A DNA stretch of 64,000 nucleotides, from the NCBI GenBank assembly GCA_947502885.1, contig CANNBP010000017.1:1-64000 (forward strand). The letters run 5' to 3'. The notes below the pieces were generated by a model. It had not been told where the DNA came from. It saw only the letters and a list, made by a program, of their open reading frames with translations, and searched no databases. Positions 17,897 through 26,298 of the stretch are shown here, piece by piece. The stretch's first letter is position 1, and every line of letters starts with the position of its first letter. The translations under genes were made by a program, and so were the position numbers. The stretch comes from an uncultured Aquimarina sp. GTDB taxonomy: Bacteria; Bacteroidota; Bacteroidia; Flavobacteriales; Flavobacteriaceae.

Positions 17897-18258
17897 TGAT
17901 TTATAAATTTCTTTTTGAAAAATATTTAATTAACGAGATGATTTCTATAAGTAAAGAAAATTCTATTTTCTCTACTAGATTAATATTTGCTTCAGAAATT
18001 TCTCTTAACTTACTAAGTCTATTTTATTTCATTTCATCTCATGATATAATTGCAATAAGTATCGATAGAGTTTATGTAACTTCTCTTATAGTAGCATTTT
18101 CATTGGGTATTTTTGTCAGTTTTGTAATTGTTAAAAAGAAAAAATTGATTAATTATATTGATCAAAATCAAAAATCAAATCTTTTAATAAGAACAGTATC
18201 TATAATTTATACAATTTTGACATTTTATTTTTTCATAATAAATTTAAGTCGAGTATAA
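17896..18258 (+). CDS. Small membrane protein, likely immunity to the Hint tip
   Basis: 120 residues with three predicted membrane segments (about 28-50, 60-82 and 96-118), the second followed by a KKKK positive patch. The ATG overlaps the rhs stop codon by one base (TAATG), so translation is probably coupled. Position directly after a toxin tip is that of an immunity gene, and a membrane location would suit a toxin acting on the membrane. I do not recognise a family. A shared terminator motif follows at 18356. Since the rhs end before it is now displaced, its expression is uncertain. Confidence 0.65.
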   Translation: MIYKFLFEKYLINEMISISKENSIFSTRLIFASEISLNLLSLFYFISSHDIIAISIDRVYVTSLIVAFSLGIFVSFVIVKKKKLINYIDQNQKSNLLIRTVSIIYTILTFYFFIINLSRV

Positions 18259-18355
18259 AAAACCCCTGGCGCGAGCGACACAAAGTAATGGCTAGCGCGA
18301 TGGCTCTAGGCTCGTGCCGATATGAGTAAGCGGGTAAGAGTAATAAAAAAGATAA

Positions 18356-18385
18356 ACCCACAGCAGTAATGTTGTGGGCTTTTTC
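18356..18385 (+). terminator. Terminator after ancestral toxin-immunity module
   Basis: CCCACA/TGTGGG hairpin with loop GCAGTAAT and a TTTTT tract. It is preceded by TATGAGTAAG, as at 5260 in the element, so the flank is shared between different toxin modules. Confidence 0.7.
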
Positions 18386-18412
18386 AAATTTGGCAATGCC
18401 AAATTTGAAAAA
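18380..18412. repeat. 33-bp near-perfect palindrome
   Basis: Two 16-bp arms (TTTTTCAAATTTGGCA and its complement) around a single A. It overlaps the end of the toxin-module terminator and lies just behind the stop codon of a minus-strand remnant ORF, so it may be a bidirectional terminator or a protein-binding site. Confidence 0.7.
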
Positions 18413-18413
18413 A

Positions 18414-18554
18414 TTAGAGGTTTAAGAGTAAGCCTTCGGTAGTCAGTACACCACTAATCCATTGTTCTGGTTCTACCTCCTTATTCTTGCTAGTAGCAAA
18501 TTGGGTTAAATTTTCTTGATGAAATAATCGTGAGATAGTGCCCTTAAATATGTA
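18414..18554 (-). pseudogene. Remnant C-terminal ORF of unknown protein
   Basis: 46 codons open on the minus strand between two stops, without a start codon. The translation (…TISRLFHQENLTQFATSKN…EPEQWISGVL…) looks protein-like rather than random. It is probably the 3' fragment of a gene broken by earlier rearrangement at this locus. I do not recognise the family. Confidence 0.4.
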
Positions 18555-18733
18555 TTATCATTTTACAAGGAATAACAATAACTAATGTAAACCATATTAT
18601 AGCTTATAATGTGACTCAATATTGTTATCAATATTTTGATATTTTTTGTGAAATGTAATAGAAATTGTATATGTTTGTAAGGTACAACAAAAATAACCCG
18701 CAGTAAGGTATATCAGATTTGTTGTAATAAATA

Positions 18734-18803
18734 ATCCGACGGCCGATAAAAGCCGAGGAATTTACTTACATACACGTGTTCTCGCCGACAATACAATCGG
18801 ATT
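18734..18803 (+). promoter_or_regulatory. Structured leader upstream of recombinase operon
   Basis: AATCCGA and TCGGATT arms enclose ~55 bp with an inner CGGC/GCCG hairpin. It lies 28 bp before the small ORF at 18831. Could be a leader, an att site of the recombinase or an operator. The rest of 18555-18830 shows no gene. Confidence 0.35.
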
Positions 18804-18830
18804 TTCACGACCTAAAAAACATTAGCAATT

Positions 18831-19022
18831 ATGTTAGTGAATAAAGTTCGTGTTGATTCTAAAGAACAACAGCTTAAACAATTTCGTAAAATAAAAAAAA
18901 TGACACCTGAACGTCTTAGAACGTTTGAAGGTCTCGAAAATCTATCTGACAAGGAAGCAGAACAGGCTATTCTTGCAATGGAAGAACTATGTAAAACAAC
19001 ATTTAACCACATTAAAAAGTAA
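18831..19022 (+). CDS. 63-residue protein paired with serine recombinase
   Basis: Small, charged, mostly helical protein (MLVNKVRVDSKEQQ start; 'LRTFEGLENLSDKEAEQAI' region). It ends 12 bp before the recombinase, so both are in one operon. It has no recognisable DNA-binding motif. Small partner proteins of serine integrases often act as directionality factors; that role here is only a guess from position and size. Confidence 0.6.
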   Translation: MLVNKVRVDSKEQQLKQFRKIKKMTPERLRTFEGLENLSDKEAEQAILAMEELCKTTFNHIKK

Positions 19023-19034
19023 AACTAAAGGGAT

Positions 19035-20681
19035 ATGGAAAACTTAAGAATATTTCAAAAGTTTGCAAAAAAATCAGGCACACCAAAAATAGAACAAACA
19101 AATAGGGCTGTTATTTATACAAGGGTTTCCACCAAGGAACAAGCCGAAAATAATGCAAGCTTAAAGACACAAAAAAAACATTGCGAATTATTAGCGCAAA
19201 AAAAAGGGCTTGTTGTTGTTGAATATTTTGGAGGTACGTATGAATCTGCTAAAAGTGATGAACGTAAAGAGTTCCAAAAAATGTTAGCTTATGTTAGAAA
19301 GAAAAAAGATATCTCTTATATTATTGTGTATTCTTATGATCGATTTTCTAGAACAGGAGCAAACGGTGCATATATAAGTCAAGAGTTAAAAAATCAAGGA
19401 GTAATCACCTTGTCAGCGACTCAAGAAGTTGACGCCTCAACATCATCAGGAGCTTTTCAGCAGAATATATACTATATGTTTGGTCAATTTGATAATGAAC
19501 AGCGACGAGATAAAATTGTAGATGGAATGACCGAAAAACTCCTTAAAGGGCATTGGATCAATACGGTTCCTTTTGGTTATACAAATCTAAATCCAGGTAA
19601 AGGAAAAACTCCGAATATTGTTATTAACGAAGATGGTAAACTATTGAAACTTGCTTTTCAGTGGAAGCTTCAAAAAAACATGACCTATCGAGAGATTGCA
19701 GAGCGACTCCAAAGAAAGGGACTGACGATAAGAGCTAAAAAATTAAGTGATTATTTTAGAAACCCCTTTTATTGTGGTGTAATTGTGCATAATTTATTAG
19801 ATGAACCTGTTTTAGGAAAGCATGAATCATTAGTCTCTAGAAAGGAATTTGCGAAGATTAACGATCTTCTTTATCAAAATGGGAAGAAGTATAGTAAAGA
19901 TGATGAAAACCTGCCGTTAAAGCAATTTATTACTGCTGTATCTTGTGGTACTAAGTATACTGGGTATTTGGTTAAACGTAAAAACTTATATTACTACAAA
20001 AACAACCGTATAGGGAGTAAGGAAAATAGAAGTGCAAAAATTATGCATCAGAAATTTGAAGACGTATTACGAAAGATACAAATTAAAGATAAAAAATACA
20101 TGGCTCCTATGAAGGAGATTATGAAGTATACCTTTGCTCAAGAATATGAAGAACAACTTAAAGAATACGATATTCAGAAAAAAAGATTAGACCAAATTAA
20201 AAGCAAACTTGAAGTTCTCGAAGAAAGATTCGTTTTTCGTGAAATTACAGATGAGCAATATCATAAGTTTGAGGCTAAGTTAAAAAAAGAATTAGATACA
20301 ATCGAGGTACATACTTCTGAAAACAGTTTTAATTTATCGAACCTTGAAAAATCTATAGATTTAGCGTTGGAACTTTCTTGTAACTTACAGGAATTATGGA
20401 GTTTGGGTGATTTGGAAACAAAGAGATCTGTTCAAAACATGGTTTTTCCAGATGGAATTCTATTTGATTACAAAAATGACCGTTATCGAACCCCTCGTAT
20501 TAATTCTTTTTTTAAGTTAATCGATTCTTTATCAAATGATTTTGGATCAAATAAAAACGGGACACGATCTAATAAAAAAGATGTGTCCCGTGTAGTACTC
20601 GAGGTGGGAATCGAACCCACACTCCCGAAAGAACCGGATTTTGAATCCGGCGCGTCTACCAATTCCGCCACTCGAGCCTAA
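19035..20681 (+). CDS. Large serine recombinase
   Basis: 548 residues as an ORF. Residues ~24-170 are the resolvase catalytic domain: nucleophile Ser32 in YTRVSTKEQ, an arginine-bearing YSYDRFSRTG and the E-helix (FGQFDNEQRRDKI). A recombinase domain follows (PFGYTNLNPGKG, about 180-300). The zinc-ribbon position (SCGTKYTGYLVKRKNLYYYK) keeps only one Cys, so the usual Cys4 zinc site is missing. A coiled coil (about 375-430) follows, as in large serine integrases. Residues from ~508 are encoded by the antisense of a tRNA terminator and residues ~521-548 by antisense tRNA-Leu, so the tail is probably not native. It may move this island, or act in trans on the 6.3-kb elements. Confidence 0.85.
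   Translation: MENLRIFQKFAKKSGTPKIEQTNRAVIYTRVSTKEQAENNASLKTQKKHCELLAQKKGLVVVEYFGGTYESAKSDERKEFQKMLAYVRKKKDISYIIVYSYDRFSRTGANGAYISQELKNQGVITLSATQEVDASTSSGAFQQNIYYMFGQFDNEQRRDKIVDGMTEKLLKGHWINTVPFGYTNLNPGKGKTPNIVINEDGKLLKLAFQWKLQKNMTYREIAERLQRKGLTIRAKKLSDYFRNPFYCGVIVHNLLDEPVLGKHESLVSRKEFAKINDLLYQNGKKYSKDDENLPLKQFITAVSCGTKYTGYLVKRKNLYYYKNNRIGSKENRSAKIMHQKFEDVLRKIQIKDKKYMAPMKEIMKYTFAQEYEEQLKEYDIQKKRLDQIKSKLEVLEERFVFREITDEQYHKFEAKLKKELDTIEVHTSENSFNLSNLEKSIDLALELSCNLQELWSLGDLETKRSVQNMVFPDGILFDYKNDRYRTPRINSFFKLIDSLSNDFGSNKNGTRSNKKDVSRVVLEVGIEPTLPKEPDFESGASTNSATRA
20558..20590 (-). terminator. tRNA-Leu terminator
   Basis: On the minus strand the CGGGACAC...GTGTCCCG hairpin is followed by TTTTTATTT directly behind tRNA-Leu. 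It lies inside the recombinase reading frame on the other strand. Confidence 0.65.
20596..20677 (-). tRNA. tRNA-Leu (anticodon CAA)
   Basis: Minus strand: acceptor arms GCTCGAG and CTCGAGT (first pair G-T) with discriminator A, D-arm GGCGGAATTGGTAGACGC, anticodon stem CCGGA/TCCGG with loop TTCAAAA (anticodon CAA), a variable arm TTCTTTCGGGAGT and T-arm GTGGG-TTCGATT-CCCAC. The long variable arm is typical of Leu. CCA is not encoded. The serine recombinase gene overlaps it on the opposite strand. Confidence 0.92.
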
Positions 20682-20762
20682 CAGGACGGCAAAATTAAAA
20701 AAATATTTGATTACAACCACTAAATAAGTAATAAAATAAGAGCAAGAGTAGAAATAAATTTA

Positions 20763-20770
20763 TAAATTTG
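20763..20770 (+). promoter_or_regulatory. Candidate -7 box for prs
   Basis: TAAATTTG matches the Bacteroidetes TAnnTTTG -7 motif, 54 bp before the prs start. Confidence 0.4.
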
Positions 20771-20824
20771 CACCTTGTTTTTAAGAAAATATATTTAACT
20801 CATTATAAAACAACATTTTACCCT

Positions 20825-21766
20825 ATGCCTAATGTAATTACAGAAGCAAAATTTTTTACTTGTACACAAAGTACCGAACTAGCCGAAAAAATAGTATCAG
20901 CTTATGGCGCCAAATTGGGTAATGTTATTACGTCAACCTATAGTGATGGCGAGTTTCAACCTTCTTTTGAAGAATCTGTAAGAGGGTCTAGAGTTTTTAT
21001 TATTGGCTCTACACACCCAAACTCGGATCATTTAATGGAGATGTTGTTAATGTTAGATGCTGCAAAAAGAGCATCTGCTAGACATATTACTGCTGTATTA
21101 CCTTACTATGGTTGGGCAAGACAAGACAGAAAAGATAAGCCTAGAGTCCCGATTGCTGCAAAATTAATTGCAAAAATGCTGGAGACTGCTGGAGCTACTA
21201 GAATTATAACAATGGATCTTCATGCAGATCAGATTCAGGGATTCTTTGAGAAACCTGTAGATCATTTATTTGCATCAACAATATTTTTGCCTTATTTAAA
21301 ATCACTTAACTTGAGTGATTTGACAATAGCTTCGCCAGATATGGGTGGGTCTAAAAGAGCTTACGCATATTCAAAGGCACTATCTAGTGATGTAGTAATT
21401 TGTTATAAGCAAAGAGCAAAAGCGAATGTGATTTCTCATATGGAGCTTATTGGTGATGTGACTGGTAAGAATGTTGTATTAGTCGATGATATGGTTGATA
21501 CGGCAGGAACATTGACTAAAGCTGCAGATTTGATGATGGAAAGAGGAGCGAAAAGTGTAAGAGCAATTTGTACGCATCCAATATTATCGGGTAGTGCATA
21601 CGAAAGACTAGAAAAATCAAAATTAGAAGAATTAATTGTAACAGATTCAATTCCTCTAAAACAAAAAAGCGATAAAATTAGAGTTGTAAGTTGTGCAGAT
21701 TTATTTGCAGATGTTATGAAAAGCGTTCATAATAATCAATCGATCAGTTCTAAATTCGTTATGTAA
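20825..21766 (+). CDS. prs: Ribose-phosphate pyrophosphokinase
   Basis: 313 residues from the ATG at 20825; the upstream in-frame extension from 20768 runs through the promoter region. The protein makes PRPP from ribose 5-phosphate and ATP, the precursor of purines, pyrimidines, His, Trp and NAD. Visible motifs: SDGEFQPSFEESVRG near the N-terminus, YYGWARQDRKDKPR (the flexible ATP/regulatory loop), MDLHADQIQGFF, and the PRPP-binding loop VVLVDDMVDTAGTL. The length is normal for the family. It is followed after 24 bp by rplY, an arrangement seen in many flavobacteria and other bacteria. Confidence 0.96.
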   Translation: MPNVITEAKFFTCTQSTELAEKIVSAYGAKLGNVITSTYSDGEFQPSFEESVRGSRVFIIGSTHPNSDHLMEMLLMLDAAKRASARHITAVLPYYGWARQDRKDKPRVPIAAKLIAKMLETAGATRIITMDLHADQIQGFFEKPVDHLFASTIFLPYLKSLNLSDLTIASPDMGGSKRAYAYSKALSSDVVICYKQRAKANVISHMELIGDVTGKNVVLVDDMVDTAGTLTKAADLMMERGAKSVRAICTHPILSGSAYERLEKSKLEELIVTDSIPLKQKSDKIRVVSCADLFADVMKSVHNNQSISSKFVM

Positions 21767-21790
21767 ATTACTAATTTAATATATTTAAAA

Positions 21791-22396
21791 ATGAAATCAT
21801 TAACTATCAATGCATCTCAAAGAGAAAGCGTAGGCAAGAAAGCAACAAAAGCCTTACGTAATGCTGGTCAGGTACCTTGTGTTATTTATGGTGGAGACAC
21901 TATTGTACACTTTGCAGCGCCAGAAATTGCCTTCAAAAATTTAGTGTACACTCCAGACGTTCATACCGTGGTAATTGCGTTGGATAATGGTACAACTATA
22001 AATGTAATTCTTCAGGATATTCAATTTCACCCTGTAACTGATAGAATTTTACATATTGATTTTATTCAAATCTTTGACGACAAGCCAATCACTATGAATA
22101 TTCCATTTAAAACAACTGGAAATTCAAAAGGTGTTCGTAATGGAGGTGTTTTACGTTTTAACTTAAGACGTATTAAAGTAAAAGGACTTGCATCAAAATT
22201 ACCAGATGTAATCGAAGGAGATATTACTGAGCTAAAGATTGGAAACAAATTATATGTGACTAATGTAGCAAGTGAAGATTATACAATTCTTCACCCAGAT
22301 AACACTGTTATTTGTCAAGTGAAAACTTCTCGTAATGCTGTTGCAGAAGACGAAGATGAAGAAGAAGAAGCAGCAACTCCAGCTGCAGAAGCATAA
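21791..22396 (+). CDS. rplY: 50S ribosomal protein L25/general stress protein Ctc
   Basis: 201 residues, the long CTC form of L25 that binds 5S rRNA. The N-terminal domain starts with the typical 'RESVGKKATKALRNAGQVPCVIYGG'-like pattern, and the C-terminal TL5-type beta domain contains 'HIDFIQI' and the 'GVRNGGVL' segment. The C-terminus is the usual acidic/Ala tail (EDEEEEAATPAAEA). It lies between prs and pth, a conserved order, and ends at a strong terminator at 22425. Confidence 0.95.
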   Translation: MKSLTINASQRESVGKKATKALRNAGQVPCVIYGGDTIVHFAAPEIAFKNLVYTPDVHTVVIALDNGTTINVILQDIQFHPVTDRILHIDFIQIFDDKPITMNIPFKTTGNSKGVRNGGVLRFNLRRIKVKGLASKLPDVIEGDITELKIGNKLYVTNVASEDYTILHPDNTVICQVKTSRNAVAEDEDEEEEAATPAAEA

Positions 22397-22424
22397 TTTT
22401 GTAAATAGTGTAACTATTATATAT

Positions 22425-22461
22425 AAGCATTCTGGTTTAAAAAACCAGAATGCTTTTTTTT
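22425..22461 (+). terminator. Rho-independent terminator after rplY
   Basis: AAGCATTCTGGTTT / AACCAGAATGCTT hairpin followed by T8. Confidence 0.85.
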
Positions 22462-22619
22462 GTTTTATACAAACTTCAAGACCATCCAAGATGGATGTGT
22501 GGTAATGTAATATTGCCTTTTTAGAAAGAATATGATATGAAGTGTGTCAATTTTTTTGATTCAATTAAAAAAAATTCCAATTTGCAAAGAAATTAAGTTA
22601 ATTAAGACCACTAAAACAT

Positions 22620-23249
22620 ATGTTTTCTATTTTTAAAAAGTTGTTTTCCAAAGAAAAAATAGAAGAAACTCAGGAAGAACTTATGAAAAAATTTCTTGTT
22701 GTGGGCCTCGGAAATATAGGTCCTAAATATCATAATACACGTCATAATATAGGTTTTAGAATACTAGATAGTTTTGTAAAAGAAGAGGATATCACTTTTG
22801 AAACTAAGAAGCTAGGAGATATGACAACCTATAAATATAAAGGTAGGACAATTTTACTGCTAAAGCCTAGTACATATATGAACTTAAGCGGAAAAGCAGT
22901 GCGATATTGGTTAGAAAAAGAAAAAGTACCTCTAGAAAACTTACTTATAATTACAGATGATATTAATTTGCCTTATGGTTCGATTAGACTTAAAGCAAAA
23001 GGTAGTGCAGGTGGACATAACGGACTCAAAGATATAGAGACGCAATTAAATACTTCTAAGTACAATAGATTTCGCTTTGGGGTGGGTGCTGAGTTTGGAA
23101 AAGGGCGACAAGTAGATTATGTCCTTGGAGAATGGAATGAAAGTGAAGAGGCAGCAATGCCAGAGCGTATTGAAAAGGGGATTTCTTTAATAAAATCTTT
23201 TGCAACCGCTGGTTTAGCGAATACAATGAATACCTTTAACGGAAAATAA
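22620..23249 (+). CDS. pth: Peptidyl-tRNA hydrolase
   Basis: 209 residues from ATG 22620. The catalytic domain begins at the inner Met (~22, MKKFLVVGLGNIGPKYHNTRHN), which contains the conserved Asn and the catalytic His of the TRHN motif. Further motifs: KPSTYMNLSG, DDINLPYG and GSAGGHNGLK. It releases tRNA from peptidyl-tRNA dropped during translation. The extra 21 residues (MFSIFKKLFSKEK...) are basic and amphipathic; similar extensions occur in flavobacterial homologues. The inner ATG at 22683 is an alternative start. Confidence 0.94.
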   Translation: MFSIFKKLFSKEKIEETQEELMKKFLVVGLGNIGPKYHNTRHNIGFRILDSFVKEEDITFETKKLGDMTTYKYKGRTILLLKPSTYMNLSGKAVRYWLEKEKVPLENLLIITDDINLPYGSIRLKAKGSAGGHNGLKDIETQLNTSKYNRFRFGVGAEFGKGRQVDYVLGEWNESEEAAMPERIEKGISLIKSFATAGLANTMNTFNGK

Positions 23250-23420
23250 AGAAATGTGTCAAAACATTTTTTTATTTTTACCAATGCTTTAGCCTTAACT
23301 TCTAAAAATAATAAGCAAAACTATTAATTTGATACTGACCAAAATATCCAATACTACAATAATTCAGGTTAAAAAAGAACGTTATCTGATCACTGTTCAA
23401 AATAAAATAAAGAAGAGCAG

Positions 23421-24353
23421 ATGAAACGTTATACAGATGCCAAAACATACGATAATCAAATTCCATCAGTAGTAACAATAGGTACTTTTGATGGGGTCCA
23501 TGTAGGTCATAAAAAGATAATTGATCGTCTTGTAGAAAATGCAAAGAAAAACGATTTAGAATCTGTAATCCTTACTTTTTTTCCGCACCCAAGGATAGTT
23601 TTGCAACAAGATTCTGATATCAAGTTAATTACAACATTAGAAGAACGTATTCAGATATTAGAAGAGACTGGTTTATCTAGTTTAGTGATACATCCGTTTA
23701 CTAAAGAGTTTTCACGTTTATCAGCAGAAGACTATGTCACACAAATGTTGGTAGAGAATCTTAATGTAAGACATGTAATTATAGGGTATGATCATCGTTT
23801 TGGGCGCAACCGTAATTCTGATATTACTGATTTAGCATTGTATGGGCAAAAACAAAATTTTACCGTAGAAGAAATTTCTAAACAAGATGTTGAAGATGTT
23901 GCTGTAAGTTCTACTAAGATAAGAGAAGCCCTTAAAGAAGGTGATATCGTTAAGGCGAATACATATCTTGGATATGAGTTTATGCTTACGGGCACTGTGA
24001 TTCAAGGAAAAAAGCTTGGGCGTAAATTGAGTTACCCAACAGCCAATTTATATATTGAGGAACCCTATAAGATTATTCCTAAAAATGGAGTTTATGTTGT
24101 GAAATCGCAGATTGATACCAAAACTTATTATGGAATGATGAATATTGGTACTAATCCAACTGTAAATGGTACGCAACAATCTATAGAAACTCATTTTTTT
24201 GACGCGTCTTTTAACTTATATGATAAAAAGATTCAAATCAGAATATTAAACCGTATTCGAGATGAGAAAAAGTTCGATTCGCTAGAGCAACTTCAAAATG
24301 CGATGCAACAAGATGAAGACTTTTCGCGTGACTTTATAAATTCGTTATTATGA
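23421..24353 (+). CDS. ribF: Bifunctional riboflavin kinase/FAD synthetase
   Basis: 310 residues. The N-terminal FAD-synthetase nucleotidyltransferase domain has GTFDGVHVGHKKII (HxGH-type motif), FFPHPR and an 'SSTKIREAL' motif. The C-terminal flavokinase domain has GRKLSYPTANL and GMMNIGTNPT. It converts riboflavin to FMN and FMN to FAD. The stop codon overlaps the ATG of the next gene by 4 bp, so the HTTM-domain gene is translationally coupled. Confidence 0.95.
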   Translation: MKRYTDAKTYDNQIPSVVTIGTFDGVHVGHKKIIDRLVENAKKNDLESVILTFFPHPRIVLQQDSDIKLITTLEERIQILEETGLSSLVIHPFTKEFSRLSAEDYVTQMLVENLNVRHVIIGYDHRFGRNRNSDITDLALYGQKQNFTVEEISKQDVEDVAVSSTKIREALKEGDIVKANTYLGYEFMLTGTVIQGKKLGRKLSYPTANLYIEEPYKIIPKNGVYVVKSQIDTKTYYGMMNIGTNPTVNGTQQSIETHFFDASFNLYDKKIQIRILNRIRDEKKFDSLEQLQNAMQQDEDFSRDFINSLL

Positions 24354-25669
24354 TTAATCGCTGGTTATTTACACAAATAGATAACAGTGCTCTTGTTGTA
24401 TTTAGGATGTTTTTTGGCTTTCTAATTGCTGCAGAAGCGATAGGTGCTATTTTTACAGGTTGGGTTAGAAGAGTTCTTGTAGAACCGCAGTTTACTTTTA
24501 ATTTCATAGGTTTAGATTTTTTGCAACCATTACCTGGTGGTGGTATGTATTTCTATTTCGCTGTTATGGGAATTATGGGGATTTTTGTAATGTTGGGATT
24601 TAAGTATCGCTGGAGTATGATAGCATACACAATAATGTGGGCTGGCGTATATTTTATGCAAAAATCATCCTATAATAATCACTATTACCTTCTGTTATTG
24701 CTATGCATTATGATGAGTATATTACCGGCAGGTAATTATTTTTCATTAGATGTAAAAAAAAATCCAGCACTAAAAAAAATAGCAATGCCCAGATGGTGTG
24801 TGTTAATTATCATAGCACAATTATGGATTGTGTATACATATGCCTCGGTCGCTAAGTTTTATCCAGATTGGTTAGATTTTACAGTTGCAAAGAATTTAAT
24901 GGCCGGCAGGGCGGATTATCCTATTGTTGGAGAATTATTGCAAACAAAATGGAGTCATATTGGTATTGCATACTTTGGGATTTTATTTGATTTATTAATT
25001 GTTCCTTTGCTGTTATGGAAAAGAACCAGGTTAATAGCATTTTATATTAGTATATTTTTTCATCTTTTTAATTCTATTGTTTTTCAAATAGGAATTTTTC
25101 CATACATGTCACTGGCCTTTAGTGTGTTTTTCTTTTCAAAAGAAACGATACATCGTATTTTTATGAAAAAGAAAGAGTTTTACACTGATCACGAAGTGAT
25201 TGTTCCTAGTTATAAAAAGTTCTTATTACCGGCTATGTTGATATGGTTTGTCATTCAAATATCATTACCACTTAGACATTGGTTTATACCCGGTGATGTA
25301 TTATGGACAGAAGAAGGACATAGGTTAAGTTGGCGTATGATGCTAAGAGGAAGGTCAGGTTCTACGAGTTTTTATATAGTTGATAAAAATGATCCCGATG
25401 CAAGGAAGAAACATATTAATAAAAAAGATTATTTATCTCAAAAACAGTCTCGTTTAGTGTCATCAAGGCCTGATGGGATGTGGCAGTTTGCACAACACCT
25501 TAAAAAAGAATATGCGGCCAAGGGTATGGATGTTGCGGTATATGTTAATAGTAATGTATCTATTAACGGGAAAGAGTATCGACAGTATATCGACCCTGAG
25601 ATAGATCTAGCGATGGTGGAATGGAATTATTTCACGACAAACCCATGGATCATAAAGTACCAAGAGTAA
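24350..25669 (+). CDS. HTTM-domain membrane protein (gamma-carboxylase-like)
   Basis: 439 residues with multiple membrane segments in the first ~300 and a soluble C-terminal part. It resembles the HTTM domain of vitamin K-dependent gamma-glutamyl carboxylase, including the QKSSYNNHYYL segment where the family carries its lysine and YNNH motif. Substrate in bacteria is unknown to me. It overlaps ribF by 4 bp, a flavobacterial pairing that suggests a membrane flavin- or quinone-linked role only by association. Confidence 0.8.
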   Translation: MINRWLFTQIDNSALVVFRMFFGFLIAAEAIGAIFTGWVRRVLVEPQFTFNFIGLDFLQPLPGGGMYFYFAVMGIMGIFVMLGFKYRWSMIAYTIMWAGVYFMQKSSYNNHYYLLLLLCIMMSILPAGNYFSLDVKKNPALKKIAMPRWCVLIIIAQLWIVYTYASVAKFYPDWLDFTVAKNLMAGRADYPIVGELLQTKWSHIGIAYFGILFDLLIVPLLLWKRTRLIAFYISIFFHLFNSIVFQIGIFPYMSLAFSVFFFSKETIHRIFMKKKEFYTDHEVIVPSYKKFLLPAMLIWFVIQISLPLRHWFIPGDVLWTEEGHRLSWRMMLRGRSGSTSFYIVDKNDPDARKKHINKKDYLSQKQSRLVSSRPDGMWQFAQHLKKEYAAKGMDVAVYVNSNVSINGKEYRQYIDPEIDLAMVEWNYFTTNPWIIKYQE

Positions 25670-25689
25670 AGTTTATGTGATTACATAAG

Positions 25690-26100
25690 TTAGGCTTCTC
25701 CGAAGTAAACCCAATGTCCTTTTTCTTTAACAAATTTTGAGTTTTCATGTATCATTTGCAAACCTTCGTTTGTATAATAAAAGGCTTTAAATTCTACTGT
25801 TCCTTCTGTATCATTGATAGCTCCTTTGTGAGTTGAGATAATGTCTAATTTGACCCATTGAACAGATTTTGCCCACCTAACGATGTCTTTTTTATCTTTA
25901 GTAGGACAGGTAGAAGAATGATGACTTCTCATAAGGTAATCTCCGTTGGCTGTTGCATATGCAGCATATCTAGATCGCATTAACTTCTCGGCTGTATCGG
26001 CTTGATTGATGTTTTGGTGGGCTTGTGCACAACAATTTTCAAAAGTCTCGGTATTACCACAATAGCATGTCATCATAATTATTTTTTTAGTTTTGCTCAT
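25690..26100 (-). CDS. YchJ-like protein with SEC-C-type N-terminus
   Basis: 136 residues. Near the N-terminus is a short Cys cluster (CYCGN..FENCC), as in YchJ/UPF0225 proteins, followed by the characteristic 'AEKLMRSRYAAYATANGDYLMRSHHSSTCP' region and an NTF2-like fold ending in HWVYFGEA. Function is unknown; metal binding through the Cys cluster is likely. The first residues may be an extension, as MMTCYCG could be the start. Its start overlaps a 49-residue ORF by 14 bp. Confidence 0.85.
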   Translation of the reverse strand: MSKTKKIIMMTCYCGNTETFENCCAQAHQNINQADTAEKLMRSRYAAYATANGDYLMRSHHSSTCPTKDKKDIVRWAKSVQWVKLDIISTHKGAINDTEGTVEFKAFYYTNEGLQMIHENSKFVKEKGHWVYFGEA

Positions 26101-26236
26101 TAGCTTTTTTGATAATAGCTTTTAAGCGTTCTGCTCTTGTTTCTTTTTCTTTGCGCAATTTGTTCTTCTTGCGATTAATAAGCTTAGAATGTTTTGCTTT
26201 GTTCTCTGTATTTTTTTCTTTTCCTTTTTTTGCCAT
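26087..26236 (-). CDS. 49-residue lysine-rich protein
   Basis: ATG at 26236, MAKKGKEKNTENKAK start and TRAERLKAIIKKANEQN end. It is almost wholly Lys/Glu/Asn/Arg and predicted helical. The last 14 bp overlap the YchJ-like gene in another frame, which suggests translational coupling. It is too short for family assignment. Confidence 0.5.
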   Translation of the reverse strand: MAKKGKEKNTENKAKHSKLINRKKNKLRKEKETRAERLKAIIKKANEQN

Positions 26237-26298
26237 GAGTAATTGAGTTGAATATAGCTAGGTTATAATATACTAAAACTGATAGCATAAAGAAAAGG

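Noticed and set aside
20483..20671. 62-aa minus-strand ORF over tRNA-Leu
   Set aside because: It translates the tRNA and its terminator; not a protein gene.
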